From the NCBI GenBank assembly GCA_045564915.1, contig JBJLGL010000011.1, positions 1 to 64,000 of the forward strand: a stretch of 64,000 nt of DNA, in the 5' to 3' direction. The DNA comes from JAQWRV01 sp045564915. GTDB lineage: Bacteria; Pseudomonadota; Alphaproteobacteria; Rhodospirillales; Rhodospirillaceae. A model generated the notes under the pieces. That model ran no database searches and was not told the DNA's origin. It saw only the letters and a list, made by a program, of their open reading frames with translations. Shown one piece after another: positions 9,163 to 17,552 of the stretch (positions within the stretch are counted from its first letter, which is position 1; the number at the start of each line of letters is the position of its first letter). A program made the translations under genes and the position numbers.

Positions 9163-10446
9163 GTGCGGCTATTCAACCTATTTCTACTAGTAGTTCTTTT
9201 TCTCAGTTATCGGTCGGCGAACGCCGAAACCCCACTACCTACTGCTACGCCGGAAAGCGTAGGTATGAGTAGGTCAGGTTTACAAGCCTTATCCGAATCT
9301 ATGCGCCGTCTAGTAGATGAGGGGCTGCGTATGGGCGTAGTGTGGGGTGTGGTTAAAGACGGTAGGGTGGTCCAATTAGATTCCCATGGTCATAGGAATA
9401 AGGAAGCAGGACTTCCTATGGAAACTGACACGGTATTCAGGCTGTATTCACAGAGCCGTGCAGTGACAGGAGCAGCTATATTAACCTTGGTCGATGATGG
9501 AGACTTAATACTTGATGAACCGGTAGCTAATTATTTGCCAAAAATAGCTAGAATGGAGGTGATTTCAGAGTTGGAACGTGGCCACATTGTTCGCACAGTT
9601 CCGCAAGACCCTCCGATGACCGTACGTCATCTGTTTAACTATACTTCTGGTTTGGGTTACGCCAGAGATTGGCCTAGTAGCGTCGGTATTGAGCAGCGAG
9701 ATATACTGTCTCTAGATCACGATCTTGACGTTTTGATTGATAAGCTCACACAGTACCCCTTGCTCGCTCAGCCTGGTAAGAGATGGATTTATGGTTTCCA
9801 TTCAGATGTTCTGGGTGCTGTAGCTGAAAAAGTCTCGGGCCGTGATCTCAATGATTTTCTTGATCGGCGGCTATTCAGGCCTTTGGCTATGAAAGACACT
9901 GGCTTTTGGGTTAGAAAAGGGTCTAACGATAGACTTGCAGCTGTGTATGGACCGACTGAATCAGGACATCTTACGGTCAGGAATTCCCCTCCATCTTCGA
10001 GTTATACAGAACCAGGTAAGTTTTTCTCTGCCGGTGGTGGCTTGGTCTCGACCGTGCCAGATTACCTACGTTTCGGGCAGATGATCCTCAACAAGGGCGA
10101 ACTTGATGGGGTGCGAGTTCTGAAGGCCGGCACGGTGGCTGAAATGGGGACAAATGCCCTGAAACCAAGGCAAGGTACGGTGACATTTGGAGATGGCTAT
10201 ACTCCGCCGAAACCATTCAGCGGCTATGGCTGGGGTTTAGCTATCGGCGTCCGCCTGCGAGACGCTGTGCATACCGTCCCTGGCTCACCTGGTGACATGG
10301 TCTGGGGCGGACTAGCCAACACGACCTTCTTTGTTGATCCAGTTGAGAGAATCGTTGCTGTTGCCATGACCCAATACCTTGGACCGAATGCTGACGAATT
10401 GGTGTTTCGCCTTAGGGAAGGTGTCTATGGTGCTCTTGCAGAGTAA
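9163..10446 (+). CDS. exported serine-hydrolase (class C beta-lactamase fold), copy 1
   Basis: 427 aa from GTG 9163, 12 bases after the amine oxidase stop. The signal peptide is RLFNLFLLVVLFLSYRSANA. The protein aligns with the beta-lactamase/EstB/transpeptidase-like family: FRLYSQSRAVTGAAIL, HLFNYTSGLGY, KRWIYGFHSDVLGAV (Tyr210 as likely general base), LAMKDTGFWV, SAGGGLVSTVPDYLRFGQM, and WGGLANTTFFVDP near the end. The usual catalytic Ser-x-x-Lys is Ser96-Gln-Ser-Arg99, so the Lys is Arg. The paralogue downstream has the same change. It may be an esterase, a peptidase or a non-catalytic binding protein. Nothing marks it as a resistance enzyme. Confidence 0.85.
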   Translation: MRLFNLFLLVVLFLSYRSANAETPLPTATPESVGMSRSGLQALSESMRRLVDEGLRMGVVWGVVKDGRVVQLDSHGHRNKEAGLPMETDTVFRLYSQSRAVTGAAILTLVDDGDLILDEPVANYLPKIARMEVISELERGHIVRTVPQDPPMTVRHLFNYTSGLGYARDWPSSVGIEQRDILSLDHDLDVLIDKLTQYPLLAQPGKRWIYGFHSDVLGAVAEKVSGRDLNDFLDRRLFRPLAMKDTGFWVRKGSNDRLAAVYGPTESGHLTVRNSPPSSSYTEPGKFFSAGGGLVSTVPDYLRFGQMILNKGELDGVRVLKAGTVAEMGTNALKPRQGTVTFGDGYTPPKPFSGYGWGLAIGVRLRDAVHTVPGSPGDMVWGGLANTTFFVDPVERIVAVAMTQYLGPNADELVFRLREGVYGALAE

Positions 10447-11746
10447 TTTTCTGCTCCTTTTCGTAAGATATGCATTTATTACTTTTATGCTAGCTCCGCT
10501 CTGGTCCTCTGAGGCTGAGGCTGAGTCCGGCTCACTATCTGTTGGCATTTCGCCACAAGCTATTGATCAACTAGACAAAGCTATGACCGCATTAGTTGAG
10601 ACGGGGCGACGGTCTGGTCTGGTCTGGGCGGTCGCCAAGAACGGCAAGGTGGTGACCCATAAGGCGGCTGGCCTGCGCAATATTGAAGCTAATCTGCCCA
10701 TGCAAACGGACTCGCTATTCCGCTATTACTCTATGTCCAGAGCCGTTAACGCGGTTGCTGTAATGATAAACTACGAAGAGGGTAAGTTTGAATTTGATGA
10801 CCTAGTTTCAGAATATATTCCGGCCTTTGCAGATACCCCTGTCCTCAAAAATCATACAGGCAATCCGACACAAACCGAGTCTCAGTCAACACCTCTCACA
10901 ATCTACCACCTACTTACGTATACCTCTGGGCTTGGCTATCCATTTGACTATGACCCATCACTGGGGGTGGTATTCGATAAGATTCTCTGGCCCGGTTTAA
11001 CTATAGAGAAAGGTGTTGATTATCTGGCCACTAAGCCGCTTTTATTTCAGCCGGGTAAGCGCTGGTATTATGGCTTCTCCGGTGATGTTCTCGGCAGGCT
11101 GGTGGAGATCTGGTCAGGCAAATCCTATAAGAAATTCCTCCAAGAGCGGATTTTTGACCCTCTCGGTCTGCATGATATGGGGTTTAACGTTGCCGATAAG
11201 GAATGGCACCGGATGGCAGAAGTTTATACGATTGGTGAGGAAGGTGAGTTAGTAAATGCTACTGACCGGGCGCCCAATATCAATTCTTATCGTGCAAACG
11301 ACACCATCTATTCAGGTGGAGGCGGCCTGCTAGGGACTGCGCTAGATTATTTACGCTTTGCGCAAATGCTGTTGAACGAAGGTACGCTGGATGGTGTCCG
11401 TATTCTCGAGCCCAAGACAGTCGCGCTAATCCACCAAAACCATCTGACCCCCGAGCAAGGGGCACTTAACTGGTATGCTCAAGGCCGCTTTACAGATAGA
11501 GACCCGTGGATGCGGCTGAATGGCTACGGTTGGGGCCTTAGCATGGGTGTTCGTATTAACGACCAATCACATACAGTAGCTGGTGGCCGTGGTGAGTTTA
11601 AATGGGATGGCCTAGCCAATACTACATTCTTTATTGATCCAGAAAACGAAATTGTTGCTGTTGCCATGGCCCAATATCTCGGGCCGGGCCAGGATGATTT
11701 AGAGATGATTTTGCGTACGTCGCTGTACGGGGCGCTAGTGGACTAA
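10427..11746 (+). CDS. exported serine-hydrolase (class C beta-lactamase fold), copy 2
   Basis: 439 aa when started at ATG 10427. This start has a strong AGGGAAGG site 5-6 bases upstream and gives a hydrophobic signal sequence ending near SEAEA. It overlaps the previous gene by 20 bases, implying coupled translation. Same family and motif order as copy 1: FRYYSMSRAVNAVAVM (Ser102-x-x-Arg105 instead of Ser-x-x-Lys), HLLTYTSGLGYP, KRWYYGFSGDVLGRL, GGGLLGTALDYLRFAQM, WDGLANTTFFIDP. The shared Lys-to-Arg change means it predates or accompanied the duplication. Predicted periplasmic. It probably works with the Tat oxidases, whose transcript it appears to share, but the reaction is unknown. Confidence 0.85.
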   Translation: MVLLQSNFLLLFVRYAFITFMLAPLWSSEAEAESGSLSVGISPQAIDQLDKAMTALVETGRRSGLVWAVAKNGKVVTHKAAGLRNIEANLPMQTDSLFRYYSMSRAVNAVAVMINYEEGKFEFDDLVSEYIPAFADTPVLKNHTGNPTQTESQSTPLTIYHLLTYTSGLGYPFDYDPSLGVVFDKILWPGLTIEKGVDYLATKPLLFQPGKRWYYGFSGDVLGRLVEIWSGKSYKKFLQERIFDPLGLHDMGFNVADKEWHRMAEVYTIGEEGELVNATDRAPNINSYRANDTIYSGGGGLLGTALDYLRFAQMLLNEGTLDGVRILEPKTVALIHQNHLTPEQGALNWYAQGRFTDRDPWMRLNGYGWGLSMGVRINDQSHTVAGGRGEFKWDGLANTTFFIDPENEIVAVAMAQYLGPGQDDLEMILRTSLYGALVD

Positions 11747-11802
11747 GCGCAGGCGCGAGCGGCTATCCCTTCTTAGACCAACGCTGCCCTTGCCTAGAAA
11801 TA

Positions 11803-12846
11803 CTATCTCTTATGTACTATGAATGAACGCGCGCCTGCATGATAGCAGCGGTAAGGCTCAACTTCGAAATCGGTATTCTCTCTCAGCCATCCGCGCAACG
11901 CACCACGTTCTCCCTTTGTGTTGTCGGCATGATGTCCGTCATAATCATCGAATAGCAACAGTGATCCCTGCTTTAGGTAGGGTGTTACAAAATTAAGCGC
12001 GAGCCTAGCAGGTTCCTCCACATCGCAGTCTATATGTACTATCGCTGCTGCCTCTACAGGCTCTAGCCGTTGGCGCGTATTATCAGCATTACTAAACAAG
12101 GTTTTGGCGTAAGGCCCATTTATAATGATTACCTTTTCATCAGGAACTTCGGCGAGAAAATTACTAAACCTAAGACTTTCTTCACTGGTGGTAAAATCAC
12201 CGTCCTTGTAGGCCTCGCCGTCTTTTACGCCAATGACCCCAGAAAAAGAATCAAAAGCGATAAACCTCCGGTTGTCAGCTCTATTTCGACCATTAAAGGC
12301 ATGGTAAGCGCACTGCAGTGTAAAACCTTGAAAGGTGCCAAATTCAAATATGTCTCCTCTAGTTCCTCCCGTACAGTAGGTTGCTGCTAGATCAAACATA
12401 CCGGCGGTGGTTAGATTGCCCGTGTTAGATCGTCTGGCTTGGGAAAAAAAGTTTGCGTCTACTGGTGGGTTCCAACCTGTAATAACAACTACCGGAACAC
12501 CCGCTTCTTGATATCCCGCACATAATCGACCGACCTTGATCATCGTTTGCGCACTATCTACAGCCACCAACACGGCCCTAAACTTAGGCTCTACCACTAA
12601 GGAATATTTGCCCGTCATATCAGTTCCGGTAACGTCAGTGATCTCAATAAACTCATGAAGTTGCAAGTAAGCAACGCTCGAGATTATTTCCTTTAATACT
12701 GGACCACATGACACGATGACAGTTTTGCGTTCTGTTGCGGCACAAAAACCAGCAACACGGCATATGATGCCCTCTATGTAATTCCTAGGCTCTACCGCTT
12801 TATCTTCTATTGTTAGGCTCCACGTACAAATTAGAGTGAGGGCCAA
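11803..12846 (-). CDS. TylF/macrocin-type class I SAM-dependent methyltransferase
   Basis: 347 aa from a TTG start at 12846; no good ATG lies closer than about codon 120. The C-terminal two-thirds is a class I methyltransferase of the TylF (macrocin O-methyltransferase) type: GDIFEFGTFQGFTLQCAY for SAM binding, FDSFSG, then IDCD and LLFDDYDG, which supply the acidic metal ligands of this Mg-dependent family. The first 120 residues form a Rossmann-like region I cannot name. TylF-like enzymes methylate sugar hydroxyls in antibiotics and surface glycans. It lies in the same orientation as the MFS and peptide-binding genes but 223 bases away, with its own upstream inverted repeat. Target unknown. 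Confidence 0.75.
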   Translation of the reverse strand: MALTLICTWSLTIEDKAVEPRNYIEGIICRVAGFCAATERKTVIVSCGPVLKEIISSVAYLQLHEFIEITDVTGTDMTGKYSLVVEPKFRAVLVAVDSAQTMIKVGRLCAGYQEAGVPVVVITGWNPPVDANFFSQARRSNTGNLTTAGMFDLAATYCTGGTRGDIFEFGTFQGFTLQCAYHAFNGRNRADNRRFIAFDSFSGVIGVKDGEAYKDGDFTTSEESLRFSNFLAEVPDEKVIIINGPYAKTLFSNADNTRQRLEPVEAAAIVHIDCDVEEPARLALNFVTPYLKQGSLLLFDDYDGHHADNTKGERGALRGWLRENTDFEVEPYRCYHAGARSFIVHKR

Positions 12847-12857
12847 GAAACACTCGG

Positions 12858-12886
12858 CCTTGGATACGGATTGATTCTATCCAAGG
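12858..12886 (-). promoter_or_regulatory. 9-bp inverted repeat over the methyltransferase leader
   Basis: Perfect arms CCTTGGATA (12858-12866) and TATCCAAGG (12878-12886) separated by 11 bases, ending 11 bases before the TTG start at 12846. Read on the minus strand, the arm nearest the gene contains AAGG at ribosome-binding distance. The stem could therefore sequester the initiation region, or the site could be an operator. Confidence 0.45.
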
Positions 12887-13069
12887 AGAATATGAAATAT
12901 TGAAGAGAATGCACGCCTTATTTTTTACTAATCTGGTTATCTCTTGTCGTGTAATTCTATTAAATGGAACTATTCTTATCCGCTCGTCGATTTACATAGG
13001 TTTAAGTAGCTACAGTGATGATCTTGATCCATTATTAAATAATAGCCTTTAACAACAGGCGTATTTTCT

Positions 13070-14353
13070 TTACTTGGCAATTTCATCAACATCCAAACCA
13101 GATCGTATATTAGGCAACTTCCACGCAGCAAAGGTAGCGACGATAGCCGAGGGTATGAAGGACACCGTAAATGCAGTGCGCCAACCTGCCAATTCAACTC
13201 CGTAGGCAACTAGAATAGGGAAGATAGAAAATGCTATGAGAATTGAGGCCAAAAAAACAGCTGAGGCTGTCGCTCGTGCACGAGTAGGGAACAGTTCCGC
13301 TGCAAATGCCCACATGACGGCAGCAACAGCATAGAAGGTCATGGTCATAGCCCCAAACCAGAGTACATTCTCACTTCTAGTTTCGGGAAGCCAAATAAGA
13401 CCCGCAAATGCAATAGTTCCTAAGGCTAGCCAAATTAGAATGGCATTACGTCGCGTAATAAAGAACTCACCAACTATAGCTACTAAGATATATCCAATTG
13501 CCCCAACACCATAAGAAAGCCCTACAATCTCAGCCGCTTCTCTTTCAGAATAGCTATACGTTTCACTGAAGTACGCAGGAAAATAAAATGCTGTTCCCGC
13601 GTAGGCCCCACCCTGAAAAAAGAACAGTAGTATGCACCAAACCGTACGACCACGAAGCTCTGGTTCCCATAGTACTTTTAACTTTTCTGTCCAAGCTGAC
13701 ATGTCCCACACGCCCTTGCCATCGGAGCCACTAGATTCTTGCTGTTTCTCGAAGCGTGCAGATTCAGGTAGATACCGAGAAATGATAAAAGCGATAGGAA
13801 TGACAAAGAGTGCGGGTAGAAAAATATATCGCCATCCATAAGCTTCTAAAATAGGCGCACCGACCATCGCCGCTAGGAACCAACCTAAGGCGTAGCCGCA
13901 TTGTAACAGGCTAGTCATCAAACCTCTTACGCGGGGTGGCGCAGCTTCGGCGGTAAACGCGTTGGCGAGAGGGACAATGCCAGCACTTAACCCAAATGCG
14001 AAAGCACGCACCATGGTCAGTGTCACAATAGTCGGTGCTAAGGCATGTACACCTACAAGAAATGCAGAGGCTGAAAGGCATAAAATAAATAGCCGCCGAC
14101 GTCCAAACCGGTCCGCAGCTACTCCAATGGTCACTGTAGCTATGGCTGCGAATACAAAGGATACAGAGAGGATCCAACCGATGGTATCTAAGCCAACTCC
14201 AAAGGTCTCCATGATGCCTGGGATGGCATAGCTGAAAAGCGATTGATCAAAGTTGGTAAGAGTCTGTCCAACCATGCAGATAGAAAAAATCAGCAATGGA
14301 GCACCGCTAACCTGCCTTATAATCGATCGCATAGATGTTCGACTTTCTTTCAT
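13070..14353 (-). CDS. MFS transporter (metabolite:proton symporter type)
   Basis: 427 aa from ATG 14353. Twelve hydrophobic segments. The MFS signature loop after TM2 is clear (AADRFGRRRLF, about residues 80-90), and PESARFE follows TM6 as in the sugar/aromatic-acid-porter branch of the superfamily. The central loop is charged (SSGSDGKGVWD). The gene follows the two convergently placed peptide-binding genes by 89 bases in the same direction and may be their downstream partner. Substrate cannot be read from sequence; organic acids, sugars or aromatic acids are typical for this branch. Confidence 0.85.
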   Translation of the reverse strand: MKESRTSMRSIIRQVSGAPLLIFSICMVGQTLTNFDQSLFSYAIPGIMETFGVGLDTIGWILSVSFVFAAIATVTIGVAADRFGRRRLFILCLSASAFLVGVHALAPTIVTLTMVRAFAFGLSAGIVPLANAFTAEAAPPRVRGLMTSLLQCGYALGWFLAAMVGAPILEAYGWRYIFLPALFVIPIAFIISRYLPESARFEKQQESSGSDGKGVWDMSAWTEKLKVLWEPELRGRTVWCILLFFFQGGAYAGTAFYFPAYFSETYSYSEREAAEIVGLSYGVGAIGYILVAIVGEFFITRRNAILIWLALGTIAFAGLIWLPETRSENVLWFGAMTMTFYAVAAVMWAFAAELFPTRARATASAVFLASILIAFSIFPILVAYGVELAGWRTAFTVSFIPSAIVATFAAWKLPNIRSGLDVDEIAK

Positions 14354-14442
14354 AGCACCTTCGCTTCTTAAGTAGCCGAATATATAGATAGTGATTCTAG
14401 TCGTATATCAACCCTGCAGACGTATTGAACAGAGGCTTAACC

Positions 14443-15951
14443 TCAGCGTGTCAGACTTAGTTGATCGACAGCTAGCTGTTTGTGCCGGAATACCAGAGAC
14501 CCGAGCCGAGAACTCACCGAAACAATGTCGACCAATTGGATCAAGAAAATAGACGGTGCCAGATCATGCATCTGTTGCGACAATTCTTGCAGGGCATTTT
14601 CTCGCTGGTCCGTATTAAACATGCTATGGCTGGCATCTATGCTGGGCATGAGGCCGGGTTCGCAAAAGAATACCCCTGGTTTCTTGCAGGAGAATATCTC
14701 AATGGCGCGAATGACATCCCAATAAGCTGCTCCGTTCCAGGTGGCAGAAATAGCATCAGCCTTTTCCCATTCGCCGCTAAAGTACTTTCTAATCCACTGC
14801 GAGCCCTGTAGTGGCTGGATTTCCATATCAACACCGATCGCGGCTAAGTCTTGCGCTACTTTAAGATACATTGTCGTACTTTCAACAGCTGCTCCGGTCA
14901 GCACCTCGGCTCGGAATGATAGTCCATCTTCATATCCAGCTTCAGCCAATAGGGCGCGGGCTTTTCTGGGCTCATAGGAATAGGGCGAAACTAGTGGGTT
15001 ATAGCCGGTCATCGTTTCCACACCAGGCTGGCCGGCTGGCCGGGTCGTGCCCATCATTATGATGTCGGCAATAGCTTGAGTGTCGATAGCATAATTTAGA
15101 GCTTGGCGCACGCGGACATCGGAAAATGGTGAGTCTGGATTGAGATTAGAAAGGGCTAGTGACATGATCTGTCCACCTGGCCGTATAACGGTCCGGAAGC
15201 CAGCTTTTTTCAGTAAATCTATTTCAATGATTCCATAGTTGAAACCAATATCCGCCTGACCACTAAGCAAGGCTTGAACCTGCGTGCCGGAATCTTTGAC
15301 CATACGCATTTCAACGCGATCAAAATGTACCGGTGCACGCCAGCTATGCATATTGGCGACAAGCAGCGGTCGCTGCGCGTCTAGATTCCAATCTTTAACC
15401 ACATAGGATCCGGTTCCAATCGGTTCTAGCCCAAATCTATCGGAACCCAACTCTTCATACATATATGGCTCTGGCATAGGTATCATGCCTAACCGACGCG
15501 GCAGCAGTACGTCGGGGGAATGAGTTTCAATCTCAAGTGTGAGGGTGTCGATGGCGCGGGCTGCCTTGATGGTTAGGACCTCACCAGAGGTGACGTAGCG
15601 CTGGGCAGCTGGGCTTTTCAGGTATTCTATATTCTTAGCGACAATCTGGGCCGTAAAGGCACGTCCATTGGAATAGAGCACCCCGGGCCGTAACTTGATT
15701 AACCAGGTTTTTGGGCTAGTTGCTTCCCATGAAATGGCAAGACCTGGCTCCACTGTGCCTTCTGTTGATACGTAAGTTAGCATATCATGAATCATAGCCT
15801 GTGGATTAGTGATTCCCTGTATTAGTGAAGAAAAAGGATTGAGTAATGCTGTGATATTACCTGTCTGGATGGTGCGTAGCGTTTCAGAAAAGGCTGGCTG
15901 TGCTATACTCAACAATGCGGAAAGGACCGTAAGAAGAAGAGATTTTTTCAT
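14443..15951 (-). CDS. periplasmic peptide/nickel-type solute-binding protein (SBP family 5)
   Basis: 502 aa with a clear signal peptide (MKKSLLLTVLSALLSIAQPAFS before ETLR). SBP_bac_5 features: GLAISWEATSPKTWLIKLRPGVLYSNG, the IGTGSYVVKDWNLD segment, and DVRVRQALNYAIDTQAI with RPAGQPGV, then YEPRKARALLAEAGY. This family binds oligopeptides, nickel chelates, opines and other small molecules for ABC importers. Its ATG overlaps the stop of the upstream paralogue by one base (TAATG), so the two are translated together. No lipobox. No permease or ATPase of a Dpp/Opp system is in the window. Confidence 0.9.
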   Translation of the reverse strand: MKKSLLLTVLSALLSIAQPAFSETLRTIQTGNITALLNPFSSLIQGITNPQAMIHDMLTYVSTEGTVEPGLAISWEATSPKTWLIKLRPGVLYSNGRAFTAQIVAKNIEYLKSPAAQRYVTSGEVLTIKAARAIDTLTLEIETHSPDVLLPRRLGMIPMPEPYMYEELGSDRFGLEPIGTGSYVVKDWNLDAQRPLLVANMHSWRAPVHFDRVEMRMVKDSGTQVQALLSGQADIGFNYGIIEIDLLKKAGFRTVIRPGGQIMSLALSNLNPDSPFSDVRVRQALNYAIDTQAIADIIMMGTTRPAGQPGVETMTGYNPLVSPYSYEPRKARALLAEAGYEDGLSFRAEVLTGAAVESTTMYLKVAQDLAAIGVDMEIQPLQGSQWIRKYFSGEWEKADAISATWNGAAYWDVIRAIEIFSCKKPGVFFCEPGLMPSIDASHSMFNTDQRENALQELSQQMHDLAPSIFLIQLVDIVSVSSRLGSLVFRHKQLAVDQLSLTR

Positions 15952-17486
15952 TAGTCTTCCTTCTTAGTAACGCGCATACGCTCAAACATGAAACCACCAC
16001 TTCCCACTACAACATTCCTAACACTCGGGTCGTGGGCGATGACAATAGAGTGTGGATAAAGAAATATAGAAGGAGCTAAGTTATGGAGGCGGCCCATAAT
16101 TGTACGAAGATGTTGCTCACGGCGGGTAGCATTGAATGTTTGATTACTGCTTTCAATAATTGAGAGCAGCTCTGGCGCACAAAAGAAAGCGCCTGGTTTA
16201 TTACAAGAGAAAGTTTCAATCGCTCGGATGGTGTCTGAATATGCACCTGTCGACCATGTCATTGAAAGCACATCAGCATCGCCCCAATCGCCAGAAAAGA
16301 ATTTACGAATCCATTCCTGACCAATCAAACCGTGTACTCCCATTGTTACGCCAATCTTTGCGAGGTCTTGGGCAATTTGTACATATACGGCGTCGTCCGT
16401 TGGGGTTCCACCACGCAACATTTCTGCCCGCAAGGCGAATCCATTGCCGTATCCAGCCTCAGCCAAAAGCGCTTGCGCTCGCTCAGGGTCATATGGGTAT
16501 GGTTTGATCGTTGGGTCATAGCCAAAGCTGGATGGAATAGCGCCCTGGCCAGTTGGAAAGGTTGTTCCACCGAGGATTATCTTAGTTATGAGTTCTTTAT
16601 TGATGGCGTAATTTAGCGCCTGGCGAACACGCACATCCTGCAGAGGAGAGCCTGAGTTGCCCACATTAGGTAGGGCAATAGATTGAACGGTTCCCACTAG
16701 TTTAACCCCAAGACTAAATCCCTCTGATTCAACCTGGCTCATTTCATCAATGCTGATGTTCAAAGTGATGTCAACTTGTCGAGAGCGCAAAGCCTGAAGA
16801 CGAACGATGGAATCTCGCAGGGGAGCAATAATTTCCACCCGATCAATTTGCTCAGGCGGTCGCCAGCTAGTGGTGTTACCTTTCAAAATAGTCCTACCCG
16901 TGCTCAATCCCCAATCTTCGAGTGTGTAACTTCCCGTTCCAATGGGACTCTGTGCAAATGCATCAAGCCCCATGTCTGCAAATGCGTGTGGGGGTACAAT
17001 CATCACCAAACTCAAGCGCTTATGCAAAATGGCATCAGCATATTTTGTTGTGATAAGAAGTGTTTCTTTATCTAGGACTTCAACACGTTCCACTGACCGC
17101 AGTTCTCGCGCTATTAAATATCGAATAGAATCAGGTTGGGTGAGGAAATCAATGGTTGCTTTGGCAGCTTCGGCATCGGCTGCCTCACCATTTGAGAACA
17201 CGGCACCAGGGCGCAGTTGAAACTCCCAAGTAAGGTTCGAGGTCGACTTCCAAGAGAGAGCTAGACCAGGCCTCATGGCACCATTAGGTCCCTGCCTGAC
17301 CATACCATCCAGAATGGCAGCGCGCGTATGGCTTCCAATTGTTGAGATTGAATCGTAGGGATTACCAAGACCTGGTGGGCGGCTAGATGCACCTACACGT
17401 AGTGTGGTGGCAAGAATAGGTTCTACAAAGCAAAAGATAAGAACGAGCAAGCTAACAAAACACACACATTTCTCAATCTTCTTCAT
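15951..17486 (-). CDS. periplasmic solute-binding protein (SBP family 5), paralogue
   Basis: 511 aa. Signal peptide with a long hydrophobic core (VCFVSLLVLIFCFVEPILA before TTLRVG). It shares with the next gene the same motif order: GLALSWKSTSNLTWEFQLRPGAVFSNGE, PIGTGSYTLEDWGLS, QDVRVRQALNYAINKELI, YDPERAQALLAEAGY. The pair is a tandem duplication with strongly diverged sequence. It is divergent from a third family-5 binding protein, with about 66 bases between the starts, so one shared promoter region probably drives all three. Ligand unknown. Confidence 0.9.
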   Translation of the reverse strand: MKKIEKCVCFVSLLVLIFCFVEPILATTLRVGASSRPPGLGNPYDSISTIGSHTRAAILDGMVRQGPNGAMRPGLALSWKSTSNLTWEFQLRPGAVFSNGEAADAEAAKATIDFLTQPDSIRYLIARELRSVERVEVLDKETLLITTKYADAILHKRLSLVMIVPPHAFADMGLDAFAQSPIGTGSYTLEDWGLSTGRTILKGNTTSWRPPEQIDRVEIIAPLRDSIVRLQALRSRQVDITLNISIDEMSQVESEGFSLGVKLVGTVQSIALPNVGNSGSPLQDVRVRQALNYAINKELITKIILGGTTFPTGQGAIPSSFGYDPTIKPYPYDPERAQALLAEAGYGNGFALRAEMLRGGTPTDDAVYVQIAQDLAKIGVTMGVHGLIGQEWIRKFFSGDWGDADVLSMTWSTGAYSDTIRAIETFSCNKPGAFFCAPELLSIIESSNQTFNATRREQHLRTIMGRLHNLAPSIFLYPHSIVIAHDPSVRNVVVGSGGFMFERMRVTKKED

Positions 17487-17552
17487 TTAAGATCAGTCCA
17501 TTATTTGGTCCCGTGGTATAAGCTAGCACGGACCTGCCTAGTGCTAAATGAT

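Noticed and set aside
9163..11746. Beta-lactam resistance genes
   Set aside because: Only the fold is shared. The active-site Lys is Arg and the motifs are EstB/transpeptidase-like, so no resistance claim is supported.
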